Origin: Euglena gracilis
Lineage: Eukaryota > Euglenida > Euglenophyceae > Euglenales
Reading direction: 5' to 3'
Assembly: GCA_039621445.1 (NCBI GenBank)
Contig: CP154956.1
Coordinates: 38,342,553-38,406,552 of the forward strand
Length of the DNA stretch: 64,000 nucleotides
Notes under the pieces: model-generated
Seen by the model: only the letters and a program-made list of their open reading frames with translations
The model's database searches: none
Told to the model about the DNA's origin: nothing
In this document: in pieces, positions 38,704-48,181 of the stretch
How positions within the stretch are numbered: the first letter of the stretch is position 1
How the letters are laid out: the number at the start of each line of letters is the position of its first letter
Translations under genes and position numbers: made by a program

Positions 38704-39358
38704 TGTCGACCGTCGGGGGGCGTCCGACAGTCAAAAATGGCAGGGCGGAAGCTTTTGAAAACACGGAATTTTTCATTCCGCGCAGAACGCGCGTTCTATA
38801 GGAAAAGCCTAATTGGAGGTTCTAAATTAACACAGTTTGCTTCCGCAGACTTTTGTGGGTTTCTTTGTTGCATAGAATTGAGAATTGAAGTCCTCAAGGA
38901 TTATTTCATTGAAGAATTGTCATTTTTGAGAATTTCAAATTCAAAGGTCAGGTCCCACCTTTCCTCATTCACGGTGTGTAATTGTTGCTTTTTGACCACC
39001 ATTTCAGTGAACAAAACACCACCCTTACCCATTCTCAATCTTTTGCATGCCGGAAGAAAGGAGGAGTGAAATGACCTCATGGGGATCAAAGTTTGGAGAA
39101 ACATTTTCATTGGAGCGGAATTTTGATTTTGTACAAGATTTCCACGAAAAGCTAATTCGATCCTACGCACCCCCCTCTGGTCGGGGGGTATACCAGTGGG
39201 TGAAACGGGGGGTGGCTTGAGCCCTCCACCACCCGGAAAAACACTGGGCCCTGGCCAGGGAACGGCAGCCCCAGGGGTGGGTGACGGGCAGGAGTCAGCC
39301 GGCCAGGGGGCTGGGGTTTTCGGTCCGACACCCGCAGGGGGGGCGCCCGGGGTAGACA
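38704..39358 (+). repeat. 5' LTR of gypsy element A
   Basis: Starts TGTCGACCGTCGGGGGGCGT, which matches the LTR start of element B (TGTAGACCGTTGGGGGTCGT). It ends GGGGTAGACA, directly before a primer-binding site. 655 bp. The 3' LTR lies beyond the window. Like B, it carries a proline-rich open frame at its end that runs into gag. Confidence 0.75.
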
Positions 39359-40013
39359 TGGTACGCAGAGGAGTTTTTGCCAACCCTGTTGACAAAAAAA
39401 TTTTCAGCCCAGAAAATACGGACAATTTTGATGGCACAGCCAGCAGTAATCTTGCTGAAGATTTAAACATGATTACAGTGGTAAATTCTGCTGGTCATAC
39501 CAACAGAATCTGTGGATATTTTGGAAGCTTTGACCCTCAGCTAATTATGGTTAGCAAAGGCAGCTTCACCAGCTCTGTTGGTGAAGAATTTTCGAAATCC
39601 GCAAACCTGAATTCTTCTGGATCTGTGGAAATCAGCAATTTTCAATCACAGTCTGGTTCTGATACGTGTTCAAAAATTTCGAACGCAGACTTTTCAGGTG
39701 GGAACCCAGAAAAGGTGTTTGGAGTTAACATGATAACGGCCAGTCCCCAGGAATCACAGGGGGGTGATGAAAATCAGTTGGTACAATGGACGGGTTCACC
39801 CCCCCAATATCAAAGAGACAGTGAAATTGACAGTGACAGGGGGTCGGGACTCAGCCAGGTTGAAGAAACAGAACAACTTTTGGTGGCTGCAGGTTGGATA
39901 CCCCCCAGGTTTCAGATTTTTGGTCCCAATCAGTTTCCAAATTTTGGAGCCGAAATACCCCACATTGAGGGGGTAACTCCAATTTTATTGTTGGAAGACA
40001 GGGGGACAGCCAG
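39196..40013 (+). CDS. gag: Element A gag, N-terminal part
   Basis: The frame begins in the LTR (proline-rich, GETGGGLSPPPPGKT) and passes through the primer-binding site as MVRRGVFANPVDKK. It continues as Ser/Asn-rich sequence to HIEGVTPILLLEDRG. It stops being gag at 40,013, where element B is inserted. Gag resumes at 52,811 in the same frame when one copy of the CCAG duplication is discounted. Confidence 0.8.
39359..39371 (+). promoter_or_regulatory. Primer-binding site of element A
   Basis: TGGTACGCAGAGG resembles the initiator-Met tRNA site TGGTAGCAGAGG with one extra base. The A of the LTR end plus TG makes an ATG here. Confidence 0.65.
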
Positions 40014-40724
40014 TGTTCAGGGCCGCACCCCCCTCCCGTGCCGGGGCCAGGCCAGGCCCCCCCTCGCCGGGGTCCGTCCCCCCCCAGCCACCAGCCCGTG
40101 GGGGGGTGCGGGTGCCCCCGCCGGAACCGGGTTTTTTCCCAAAAATGGTGGGCTCAAGTCATTTTCGGGTGTTTCCCCCGGGTTCCCTCCCGGCTGGGAC
40201 TCCCCGCGTAGGATCGGAAACAACATTTCAAAAATTCCCCAAACTCCCATTGAAAACCTTTGGTGCTATCCTTCGAAATGTGGTTTGCCAACCCAAAAAA
40301 TGCAAATAGCACAAAGAATGCCACACACCAACACCGATGTCCGGAAGTCCACACACACACCGGAATGGGTCAAAAAGGTGGCCGGAGAGCGTCGGGCAGT
40401 TGGAAAATCCCCTGTCACTATTGAATCAATCCACTTCCACCGTAGAATTCAATACTTGTCAAATATCCAAGAAGTCTTGATGACTTGAATTCCGCTTCCA
40501 AAACTTCAAATTCCGATAATGGTCAGGAAAAAACCCACAAATGTCTGTGAAATGGGGATAATTAGTTACCTTTGGGGTTTTTGTTCAAACTCGAGAATGA
40601 ATTGGAATGTTTCCGAAAAGTGAATTTAAGCGCGCACTTAGCGATGTTGTGCGCGACTTTGAAAAATGGTCCTTTGGGTGTTTCCCCCCCCCCCTAGACC
40701 GTTGACGACCCCCAACGGTCTACA
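40014..40724 (-). repeat. 3' LTR of element B
   Basis: 711 bp, TG...CA on the minus strand. A 10-bp stem, TAGACCGTTG (40,695-40,704) with CAACGGTCTA (40,713-40,722), lies at its outer end. Another stem-loop (gcgcgcac...gtgcgcg) lies near 40,630-40,660. Confidence 0.9.
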
Positions 40725-40735
40725 CCCCCTCCCTT
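40725..40735 (-). promoter_or_regulatory. Polypurine tract of element B
   Basis: The minus strand reads AAGGGAGGGGG immediately before the TGTAGACC of the 3' LTR, as expected for plus-strand priming. Confidence 0.75.
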
Positions 40736-40972
40736 GCGACTTTAGTCGGACTCCGAAAAAAATCAAAATTGCAGAAAGTCGCATTTTTGGGAAGCGGGGG
40801 GGGGATCGAAGATGAAACTCTTTGGAGAGAAATGAAGAACCGGATAAACAAACAGGCCTATGCCCCTCTCAAAAACTCAGAACCTACATTGTATGTCAAC
40901 CCATACAATGTGTTCACCATGTTCCAACCGAGCACATAAAATCCTCATGATGCCACCCAAAAAAATGCGCTC

Positions 40973-41005
<33 letters not shown>

Positions 41006-42561
41006 TGTGTGCGTGTGCATGCGTCCAACTCCTCCTTCAATCGCCTTCAAGTCCAAATCTGAAATCCGTTCCCAATGGAAAAATGGGCAAGGGGGACTTT
41101 CTTCACATCCTTGGCACATGCCCCCCCCCAACCATTTGTTCTTGCGACCATTTGCGAATGAAACGGGCAGCATTTCCTCCCTTTTTTGTCATCGTTGTGG
41201 GGGGAAAATGTCCCCCCCCCCTTGGAATGGTGTATCCCTCTCCGAAAAACATAACTTGAAAATCCACGAGGGAAGACCCAACTTGAACCTACTTAACAAT
41301 TTTTGGTGAAAAATGTGAGAGTGAATCAACCTTTGAAACCAAGAAGCGTCCTACTTGATTGCAAAGGAAAAGAATTACAAAACCTCTCAACTCACTCGGT
41401 GAACAAAAGGGAATTGGTCATAAACAAAAGATTGCTTCGGTCCAATGGGAATTCTTGCCAAGGGGAATGGCTCATCACCCCCCCCTTTTGACTTGGGGGA
41501 AAATCCATGGCCGCTCCTTTTTTCCCCCCTTTTTGGGGGTAATGAAAAATTGCCCCCCCCTTTCTTCCGGGGGGGTTAAAAATTCGCCCTCCCCCCCTCC
41601 GGTGGAGTTGAAAATGTCGGCCTTCCACCCCCCGGGGGGAAAATAAAAATTCACCCTCCCCCCCTCCGGGGGAGTTGAAAAAATCGGCTTTCCCCCCCCG
41701 AGGGGGGAATGTGCTCACAACTCAATCTCCTTGAAAGGCTCCAAAAAAAATCGAAAAAAAAATTCTTGTAAGCGTGTCTAAATGAATCCACAGGGGCTAT
41801 GGCCATCCAAAGAATCTCTCACTCTCCCTACTTAATTTTTTGGTCTTGGGATTTTCCAACCGCCGATGGGGTTATATGCGTGCGTGGGGGAAGGGATGTG
41901 TGGGGGGAAGGGAGGAGTAACAGTTATAAATGAGGTGCGAATCGTTGATGTAAAGGTAGCGGTAGGGGTGAAATGAGCCTTCCTTCGTACCGCCGCCGAT
42001 CGTTCTTCCCGTGGAGGTGTCGATGTTGGTAGAGATTGGTGCTGCCGATGTCGGTGTGGTGGTGTAGAGGTGATGGAGGCGGCAAATGTAGCGATGTCGG
42101 AGTTGGCGATCGTAGTTGCCGAGGGGACCCCCAACAACTTTCCTTCCTTCCTCCCATACCTTTGAAAGCATGCCCGCACGTAAATATTTACAAATATTTA
42201 CAACGTCGGGGCTCCCGATGTGCTGGAGCTTCCCGGCTGCTTTCCTGAGACAAAGAGGCCAATATAAAACACAATGACGCGGGCAAGCTAAAGCAAAGCA
42301 ACGTGTGCACATGTGTGCACGCAAATTTCAATGACGCGTGTGTGTATGTGCACAAAGCAAAATGAATGTATGTGAATGTGCCCGCACACAAAAGACATGT
42401 GCACGTACAAAATGGAGGATAGAAATGAGCGGAGGAGCGTGAAATCAAAGCCCCCTCGGTGCCGCACGGCACTCGGCCCCGTTCCACCTCCCAGAGCTTC
42501 TAAAAATTGAGCTCACCGTGAAAATCCAAAGAAAAACAAATTGAGCCTCAATGAAATTGGC
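40736..42561 (-). other. 3' untranslated region of element B with repeats
   Basis: 1.8 kb without a supported gene. Contains (GT)n at 40,974-40,999 and, at 41,480-41,712, four tandem modules with alternating C- and G-runs ('ccctccccccctccgg.ggagttgaaaa.tcggc'). GC-rich hairpins with TG/CA-rich words lie at 42,300-42,420. Confidence 0.6.
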
Positions 42562-42792
42562 TCACAAAGATTTTTGAAGCTCCCCCATTAAATTCACCTT
42601 CAAATTTTTGTGTGCACAATTCCGAACCAATTCATGACTAAACCGATGAATGAAATTTCCAATGGGTTCCCAGGTTTCTTCCCCCTCCTCATAACCAACC
42701 CACTTGGTGAGAAATTCCACCGTATCCCCCTTCCTACGGTGGGCCAAGATTTTCTCAACCTCCCATTCATCGGGCATTGCCTCCTCCTCTTT
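42562..42792 (-). CDS. Element B chromodomain, after an in-frame TAA
   Basis: EWEVEKILAHRRKGDTVEFL, then TKWVGYEEGEETWEPIGNF. This is a chromodomain with its aromatic residues, which in chromoviruses steers integration to modified chromatin. It is in the same frame as pol, but a TAA replaces the GAA of element A (KRTEKEEEA) just before it, so the domain is cut off by one nonsense change. Confidence 0.85.
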   Translation of the reverse strand, partial: KEEEAMPDEWEVEKILAHRRKGDTVEFLTKWVGYEEGEETWEPIGNFIHRFSHELVRNCAHKNLKVNLMGELQKSL

Positions 42793-45700
42793 TTACGTCC
42801 GTTTGAAAAAATACAAAGGAACCCCTTTGCCAAAAACCGGTGGTTCCCTATACTCCTTGAGAAAACTTCGGTGTGTCTTAATTTGCACACCCGGTTTGGT
42901 TTCCACAACGTAACTCCTCTCCCCCTCCCGAGGTTTGATAACACCGGGACCAATCCACCTCGAATTTAACTTTTCACCCGAACCCTCGGGTCGTTTGTAC
43001 CACCACACATGGGTTCCAATTTTTAATGGTTCCATTTCTCTTCGACCTTGGGTTATCCTTTTAGCTTGGACCTCATGGGTGTGGTTTAAAACCTTTGCCA
43101 CCGTTTCATCGATTAGCTTCATTCGATGAAAAAACTGTTGGGCATCCTCACACTCTTTGGGTGCTTGGTAAGGTATCCCCCCAAGGGGACGTTCCCTACC
43201 GGTCATAATTTGGTATGGGCTAAAACCACCCTCCCCCTTTACATCATGAATCCTATCCAAAGTTTGGGGTAGAGCCTCAACCCAATTCATTTTTTCGTCC
43301 ACAAAGAGTTTCCTCAAAATCTCCATTACTTGTTGACCCGCCCTTTCCACCCGCCCATTGGCTTGGTGGTGGTAGGCTTGAGAAAAAGCTTGCCGAATTC
43401 CCAAAAATGAGCACATGGTTTGCCACCATGTGTTCACGAAATGACTCCCTTGGTCGCTAGAAATGATAGAAGGAATCCCAAAAAGTCTCCAATGTTTGAG
43501 CATTGCCTTTGCCAATTTTGCACCCGTTAATCCTTTTTCTAAAAATGGTATGGCCACGATCCAACCGGAGTGCCGGTCAACACATACCGCCATGGTATTG
43601 TAATTTTCCCCCTCATACTTTACCAATGGCATTTTGAAAAGATCTAAGGCCACACTCACCATGGGTGCCGGTGGAATGGGTGTTGAATCTATGGGTCCCT
43701 TCAAAGTCTCCCCCCTTGAACTTGCTTGGCACGTGACACAATTTTTGGAACAACTTTCATTGAAAACACGTGCCCTTTTTTCATCAGCCCATGCGTACCG
43801 CAAAATGATGAAATTCCACACTTTTTCCGGACCAACATGTTCCAAGAATTCATGAACCTCTTGTACAATGAATTCTTGAAAAGAAAGTGGGACACACAAT
43901 TTCTCCTCAAAAGACATTCGGTCCTTGTGAACTTTCACACCCTTTGGCCACTCACCATCATTTTGAGTTGCAAGCCAAATTTCCTTCCAAGTGGGGCATT
44001 CGGTATACGCAACCACCCAATCTCTCTCCCAAACTGATTTTGTTAGCTTAGGGGTTGCACTTGGAGTTGGTGGGGCCCCACCCCCTCCAGTTCCCCCCCT
44101 CGGTAACTCATTAGTCGGAAGTTTTGGGTTGGTCACCAAATTTCCCGCAGGGTCCACTCCATCCCAAAAGGTAACTCTCCTCTTACCCTTTTTCGAACCA
44201 AATTCCCTAGGCCCTTGTGAGTGAGCGTCTTCGGTGGTGTTTATTCCTCCCGGACCTTCTACACTCTGGGTACCCCTCCTTGATGCATCATCCACAAAAT
44301 TAGGTGCCACCTCTTTTCCACTGCGGGTTACCACCCCCCTTATCCACAAGTTACGAGCGTTAGGCTGATTTTTGACTTTGACCAACAAACAATTTTTCTC
44401 ATCTTCCCTCTCCTCTCTTATGAGCTCCTCCATTTCCCTCTTATCTTCGGCCGAACCATGTTTACTAATGTCCCTTAGAGCTTGCGAAGCGGGGTATGCC
44501 CACCGACTTAAAATGTCGGCATTGATGTTTTCCTTCCCCGGAATATACCCCACTGTCAAATCGTATTTTGAGAAAATTTGGTGCCATCGTGCCCTCCTCC
44601 CCACCGGTCCACTTGGGGTGTCGAGCACTTCTTTTGCCCATGCCTCCAAACTTTGGTGATCGGTCAACACCAAAATGGGTTGGAGACCAATCCAACTTTC
44701 CCATTTTTGGAGTGCCAAAATTATGGCATATGTCTCCAATTCCCGGGGGGTCCATTTTCTTTGCCCCTCGGTGAGTTTTCGGGACATAAAAGCAACAGGC
44801 ACCGTTTTTTTGTCCAAAATATCTTGGGGTGTGGGCGTACCGTTTCCTTCTTTGAGTTGTTCTAAAGTTGCTCCTACGGCATACCCACTCGCATCAACTC
44901 TCAAAGCAAAGGGTTTATCGGGGTCTACCCTTTGAAGAATTAATCCGGAACACAACCGTTTCTTTAACTCCTCAAATGCTTTGTGTTCAACCTCCCCGAA
45001 TTCAACCCATTTTTTGCTCCCTTTCTTGCCTTCCTCCCGAGATACCTTCAACTTATCTTGCAAAGGTGCCGCAACTTGGGCATACATGTGTATGTAGGTG
45101 TTGTAATAATTTGTGAAGCCGAGGAAAGCCCTTAAGGCCGTTATGGTTGTAGGAACCTCCCATTTCTCAATGGCACGTAATTTGCCAGGGGCCGGCCGAC
45201 GCGTGCCATGCCCCAAAATCTGGCCACAAAATTCCACTTCTTTGATGAATAATTCCGCTTTTTTGGGGTCCACTACAAAAATTTCCTCGGCGAGTAAATC
45301 CAACACCCTACACAAATCCCTTTTATGTGCCTCGAGGAGATCCTCCCCCTCCCCGACGGTAGTCCCTACCAAAATGTCATCAATGTATGGGGTAGCAATA
45401 TCCCTTACGGGTGCTAAACGGTCATCCATCATTTGTTGGAATTGTTGTGAGGCGTTAGTTAACCCCATTACATTCACCCTCCATTGGTAAAGACCCTTTG
45501 GTGTGAAGGAGCAAGTTATAGGCCTACTATCCGGGTGAAGCGGCTGTTGGTGAAAGGCTTGTTTTAAGTCCAAAATGGAGAACATTTGGTTTGCGCCATG
45601 CTTCACCAGGATGTCTTCGATTTTCGGAAGAGGGTAGTTGCACCTACGGGATTGGCTGTTGGGTCCCCTCATGTCAACAACCCCCCTCCAAGGAAAATCG

Positions 45701-46209
45701 GCAGACTTTTTGGGCACGGGGAATGTTTGTGAGAGCCATTCTGAATTTTTTGTTGTGGCTGGCTCAATGAATTTCATGTCGATCCAATCTTGAGTGATTT
45801 TTTCCAAAGCTTCTTTTCGTTCCCCGTGCATGAAAAATGGTTTTTGTCGGGTAGGCCGCGCTCCTTCTTGCAAAGGTATGAATGCGTAACCATATGGTCC
45901 TCTTACGGGTGGGTCGGGTTGTACCTTAGACCGAAATACGGTTCCATCATACCTTCCAAAAATTTCCTCTCTTAGCTTCCTTATTCTCTCTTCCTCTTCG
46001 GATTCCGTTTCATTATTCCCCTCCCCCTCCCTTGCAATGATCATTTTGCGAATAGGTAGGGGGTTTTCATTTGCCATTTCCAAATTCTTGCCCAAAATTT
46101 TGAGTGAGTGCTCGTCCAAGGTTTGTCCCCTTTGATCAAAACCCTCCATCGGAAGGTGAAAACCAAACTTTTCCAAATTCGTCACACCCCCCCTTGGGGC
46201 AGTGTGCAA
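42793..46209 (-). CDS. pol: Element B pol: RT, RNase H, integrase
   Basis: 1138 aa. RT: FPVPKKS, SILDLKQAFHQ (D214), YIDDILVG (275-278). RNase H: RVDASGYAVG (D439), RELETYA (E490), LTDHQSL (D517), NADILSRW (D565). Integrase: zinc motif H786, H791, C824, C827, and catalytic D856 (ALDLF), D919 (SSDQGSHF), E955 (GRVERAG). A GPY/F-like segment follows (SRWIGPGVIKPREGER). All catalytic residues are present. The frame is -1 relative to the protease at a G7 run near 46,189. Confidence 0.93.
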   Translation of the reverse strand: MHTAPRGGVTNLEKFGFHLPMEGFDQRGQTLDEHSLKILGKNLEMANENPLPIRKMIIAREGEGNNETESEEEERIRKLREEIFGRYDGTVFRSKVQPDPPVRGPYGYAFIPLQEGARPTRQKPFFMHGERKEALEKITQDWIDMKFIEPATTKNSEWLSQTFPVPKKSADFPWRGVVDMRGPNSQSRRCNYPLPKIEDILVKHGANQMFSILDLKQAFHQQPLHPDSRPITCSFTPKGLYQWRVNVMGLTNASQQFQQMMDDRLAPVRDIATPYIDDILVGTTVGEGEDLLEAHKRDLCRVLDLLAEEIFVVDPKKAELFIKEVEFCGQILGHGTRRPAPGKLRAIEKWEVPTTITALRAFLGFTNYYNTYIHMYAQVAAPLQDKLKVSREEGKKGSKKWVEFGEVEHKAFEELKKRLCSGLILQRVDPDKPFALRVDASGYAVGATLEQLKEGNGTPTPQDILDKKTVPVAFMSRKLTEGQRKWTPRELETYAIILALQKWESWIGLQPILVLTDHQSLEAWAKEVLDTPSGPVGRRARWHQIFSKYDLTVGYIPGKENINADILSRWAYPASQALRDISKHGSAEDKREMEELIREEREDEKNCLLVKVKNQPNARNLWIRGVVTRSGKEVAPNFVDDASRRGTQSVEGPGGINTTEDAHSQGPREFGSKKGKRRVTFWDGVDPAGNLVTNPKLPTNELPRGGTGGGGAPPTPSATPKLTKSVWERDWVVAYTECPTWKEIWLATQNDGEWPKGVKVHKDRMSFEEKLCVPLSFQEFIVQEVHEFLEHVGPEKVWNFIILRYAWADEKRARVFNESCSKNCVTCQASSRGETLKGPIDSTPIPPAPMVSVALDLFKMPLVKYEGENYNTMAVCVDRHSGWIVAIPFLEKGLTGAKLAKAMLKHWRLFGIPSIISSDQGSHFVNTWWQTMCSFLGIRQAFSQAYHHQANGRVERAGQQVMEILRKLFVDEKMNWVEALPQTLDRIHDVKGEGGFSPYQIMTGRERPLGGIPYQAPKECEDAQQFFHRMKLIDETVAKVLNHTHEVQAKRITQGRREMEPLKIGTHVWWYKRPEGSGEKLNSRWIGPGVIKPREGERSYVVETKPGVQIKTHRSFLKEYREPPVFGKGVPLYFFKRT

Positions 46210-47081
46210 GGGACTTTTCCTTGCCGTTTTCTCCTATGATCTCTCACACCGAACAAAAATGTCAATTCGGGTTCCTCCACTACCAAAGCACGGTGATGTG
46301 GAAAAATTCCGATTTTTGTGCGTACAAGCCATGGGTATGACAAAATTGCGTCCACTTTGATATTGGCTTCATAAAATTCCACATCGTACTCAAAATCTGT
46401 GGGTGGGGTGTCATCACTCACCTCCCCTTGCAACTTCATCACCACCTTAGTGCACCTCCCCCCACCACTCAAGGCTTGACCGTTAGCGGTTTCAAACCTT
46501 AAGGGGTGTTCGGCCGAATACATTAGGTGCTCACTCACTAACCCTTGTCTTATGAGGTTAGCCTCGGCACCGGTGTCCACCAAAATGTCCATATTTTGTT
46601 CCTCCCCGTTCCCTAAAACAACCCTTGTCCGAATCAAAAGTTGTCGGTCCTTCGAAAATTTCTCAATCCCTGTGGGTGGGTATCTCTTTTTAACCATCCG
46701 CGATTTCAAATGTACCACCTTTGGTTTCTTGGGGTTGCTAGTGTTGGCGGGGGGCTTATTACCCTCTATCAACAAGGCCCAAACTCCCCACCTCACACCC
46801 CCCATTGGTTTCCCATCCACCTCAAAAAGCTTGGTTCCGGGTGGAAAATACAACTTTTTTGATGCCTTCCGAACAAGTTCCCTTACCCAACCTTTGCTCC
46901 AATCAGGTAAGATGCAAATGGCATCACAAGGGTCCTTTTGCAATTTCATTGCCACCTTTGGCCACAATGTCCAGGGGGGGTTCAACCAAACCGTACCCCC
47001 CCTCCCCATGGTACCGCCAAAGCATTTTCCTTCTCGGTCAAATATGATGTGCACTGAGAATTTTGGGTAGAAGCAAAACAA
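46182..47081 (-). CDS. Element B DAM-like end and aspartic protease
   Basis: It begins in the DAM-like domain (GTVWLNPPWTLW, then CDAICILPDW), followed by a conserved linker (LFEVDGKPMGGVRWGVWALL). The retropepsin is NMDILVDTGAEANLIRQGLV with the active-site DTGA, and later AILSYPWLV. Retropepsins of this type cut the polyprotein. The frame is -1 relative to the upstream methyltransferase ORF, with the change at a G7 run near 47,003. Confidence 0.88.
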   Translation of the reverse strand: MFCFYPKFSVHIIFDREGKCFGGTMGRGGTVWLNPPWTLWPKVAMKLQKDPCDAICILPDWSKGWVRELVRKASKKLYFPPGTKLFEVDGKPMGGVRWGVWALLIEGNKPPANTSNPKKPKVVHLKSRMVKKRYPPTGIEKFSKDRQLLIRTRVVLGNGEEQNMDILVDTGAEANLIRQGLVSEHLMYSAEHPLRFETANGQALSGGGRCTKVVMKLQGEVSDDTPPTDFEYDVEFYEANIKVDAILSYPWLVRTKIGIFPHHRALVVEEPELTFLFGVRDHRRKRQGKVPCTLPQGGV

Positions 47082-48181
47082 TCCACCTCGGCCCTCCTTT
47101 GAAAATTCTCCTCAATCATTTGCACAAATGAATTCCGAACGGCATAATCTTCACGCTTAAAGGAAAACTTTTCCTCCTTAAAATCAAGGGCCGAAAGAAG
47201 GTACTCGACCAATTTTTCAGGTACCCTCCATTTTTGTTGAGTGCTCACCCTCATTCCGTTTCCTCCCAATTGTTCTTTGTGAACCAAACCACCCCCCTCA
47301 CTCACAATCAAATGGGGGCAGGTTTTCCCATCACAAAGTTTGTCCTTCAAACTCAACAGATTTTCACTCCCCCAAATCCGAGTGGGCTTTTGATATCCCC
47401 AATCTGAAAATTGACAATAATCCACATCGATGAAATTCAAATTTTGCACACAATGCCTTTTTGGCAAAAGTCCCGTTCGGGGATTTTCAATCCACCATAA
47501 TTTGGGCTGAAAATATTCCACGATTTCCAAAGTTTTTGTCACTAGTTGGTCTGCCCACTCCAAATTTCTTTCTCCCACCGTCTTACCACGACTATACTCC
47601 GTGCAAGGCACACTAGCCGTTATGACTTGGAAATATCCAGGGGGGTATACTCGATACTCCCACTCTAGGATGTCCACGGGATGGGTTGGGTGAAAACCTG
47701 GGTTGATGTCCACCGAAATCACCTCATAACCCTTTTCTCGCAAATAATTTCCCACTGAATTTTTCCCAGAAAAGAGGTCCAATGCCCTGGGAAATTTTCT
47801 GGCCCACTTTTTGTTTGAGGCCCGCCTATTCCCACTCAAACAATCATAATAGTTTTGGCTTGGCATGTGGAATGGGGAGGGATGTGCACGCGAAAGGAAT
47901 GGGAGGGGATTCGCTTCCCCCTCATACCTCCTTCGCCCGCCTCCGGGCCGTGCCTGCTCTCCTTGGCTCCGGGGGGTCTTGGCTTCTCGCTCCCTCACTC
48001 CATCACGCTGGGCTCGGCCAGCCCATTTGACTTCACTCCAAGCTCCGCTCCCGATCATTTCGTTTGTGGTAAGATGGTTGGTGGATTGGAGGTTACGGGT
48101 GGAAGGGTCGGGTTTAGAAGCTGGGTTGGGGTTTCCACTGCCCGGGGTCATAAACCCCTGAAATTTTCTACCCCGGCATCC
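46982..48181 (-). CDS. Element B C5-cytosine methyltransferase-like and DAM-like start
   Basis: Residues are numbered from the ATG at 48,151. Motif I DLFSGKNSVG (125-134), motif II VDIN (147-150), motif IV SVPCTEYS with the catalytic-type Cys at 183, motif VI WWIENPRTG (219-227), then DYCQFSDWGYQKPTRIW. These follow the C5-DNA-methyltransferase order, closest in wording to phage or giant-virus-type enzymes. AEVDCFASTQNSQ starts the DAM-like fold completed in the next frame. The frame is the same as gag, separated only by TAG at 48,182-48,184. Whether it methylates DNA is inference. Confidence 0.85.
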   Translation of the reverse strand, partial: GCRGRKFQGFMTPGSGNPNPASKPDPSTRNLQSTNHLTTNEMIGSGAWSEVKWAGRAQRDGVREREAKTPRSQGEQARPGGGRRRYEGEANPLPFLSRAHPSPFHMPSQNYYDCLSGNRRASNKKWARKFPRALDLFSGKNSVGNYLREKGYEVISVDINPGFHPTHPVDILEWEYRVYPPGYFQVITASVPCTEYSRGKTVGERNLEWADQLVTKTLEIVEYFQPKLWWIENPRTGLLPKRHCVQNLNFIDVDYCQFSDWGYQKPTRIWGSENLLSLKDKLCDGKTCPHLIVSEGGGLVHKEQLGGNGMRVSTQQKWRVPEKLVEYLLSALDFKEEKFSFKREDYAVRNSFVQMIEENFQRRAEVDCFASTQNSQCTSYLTEKENALAVPWGGGVRFG

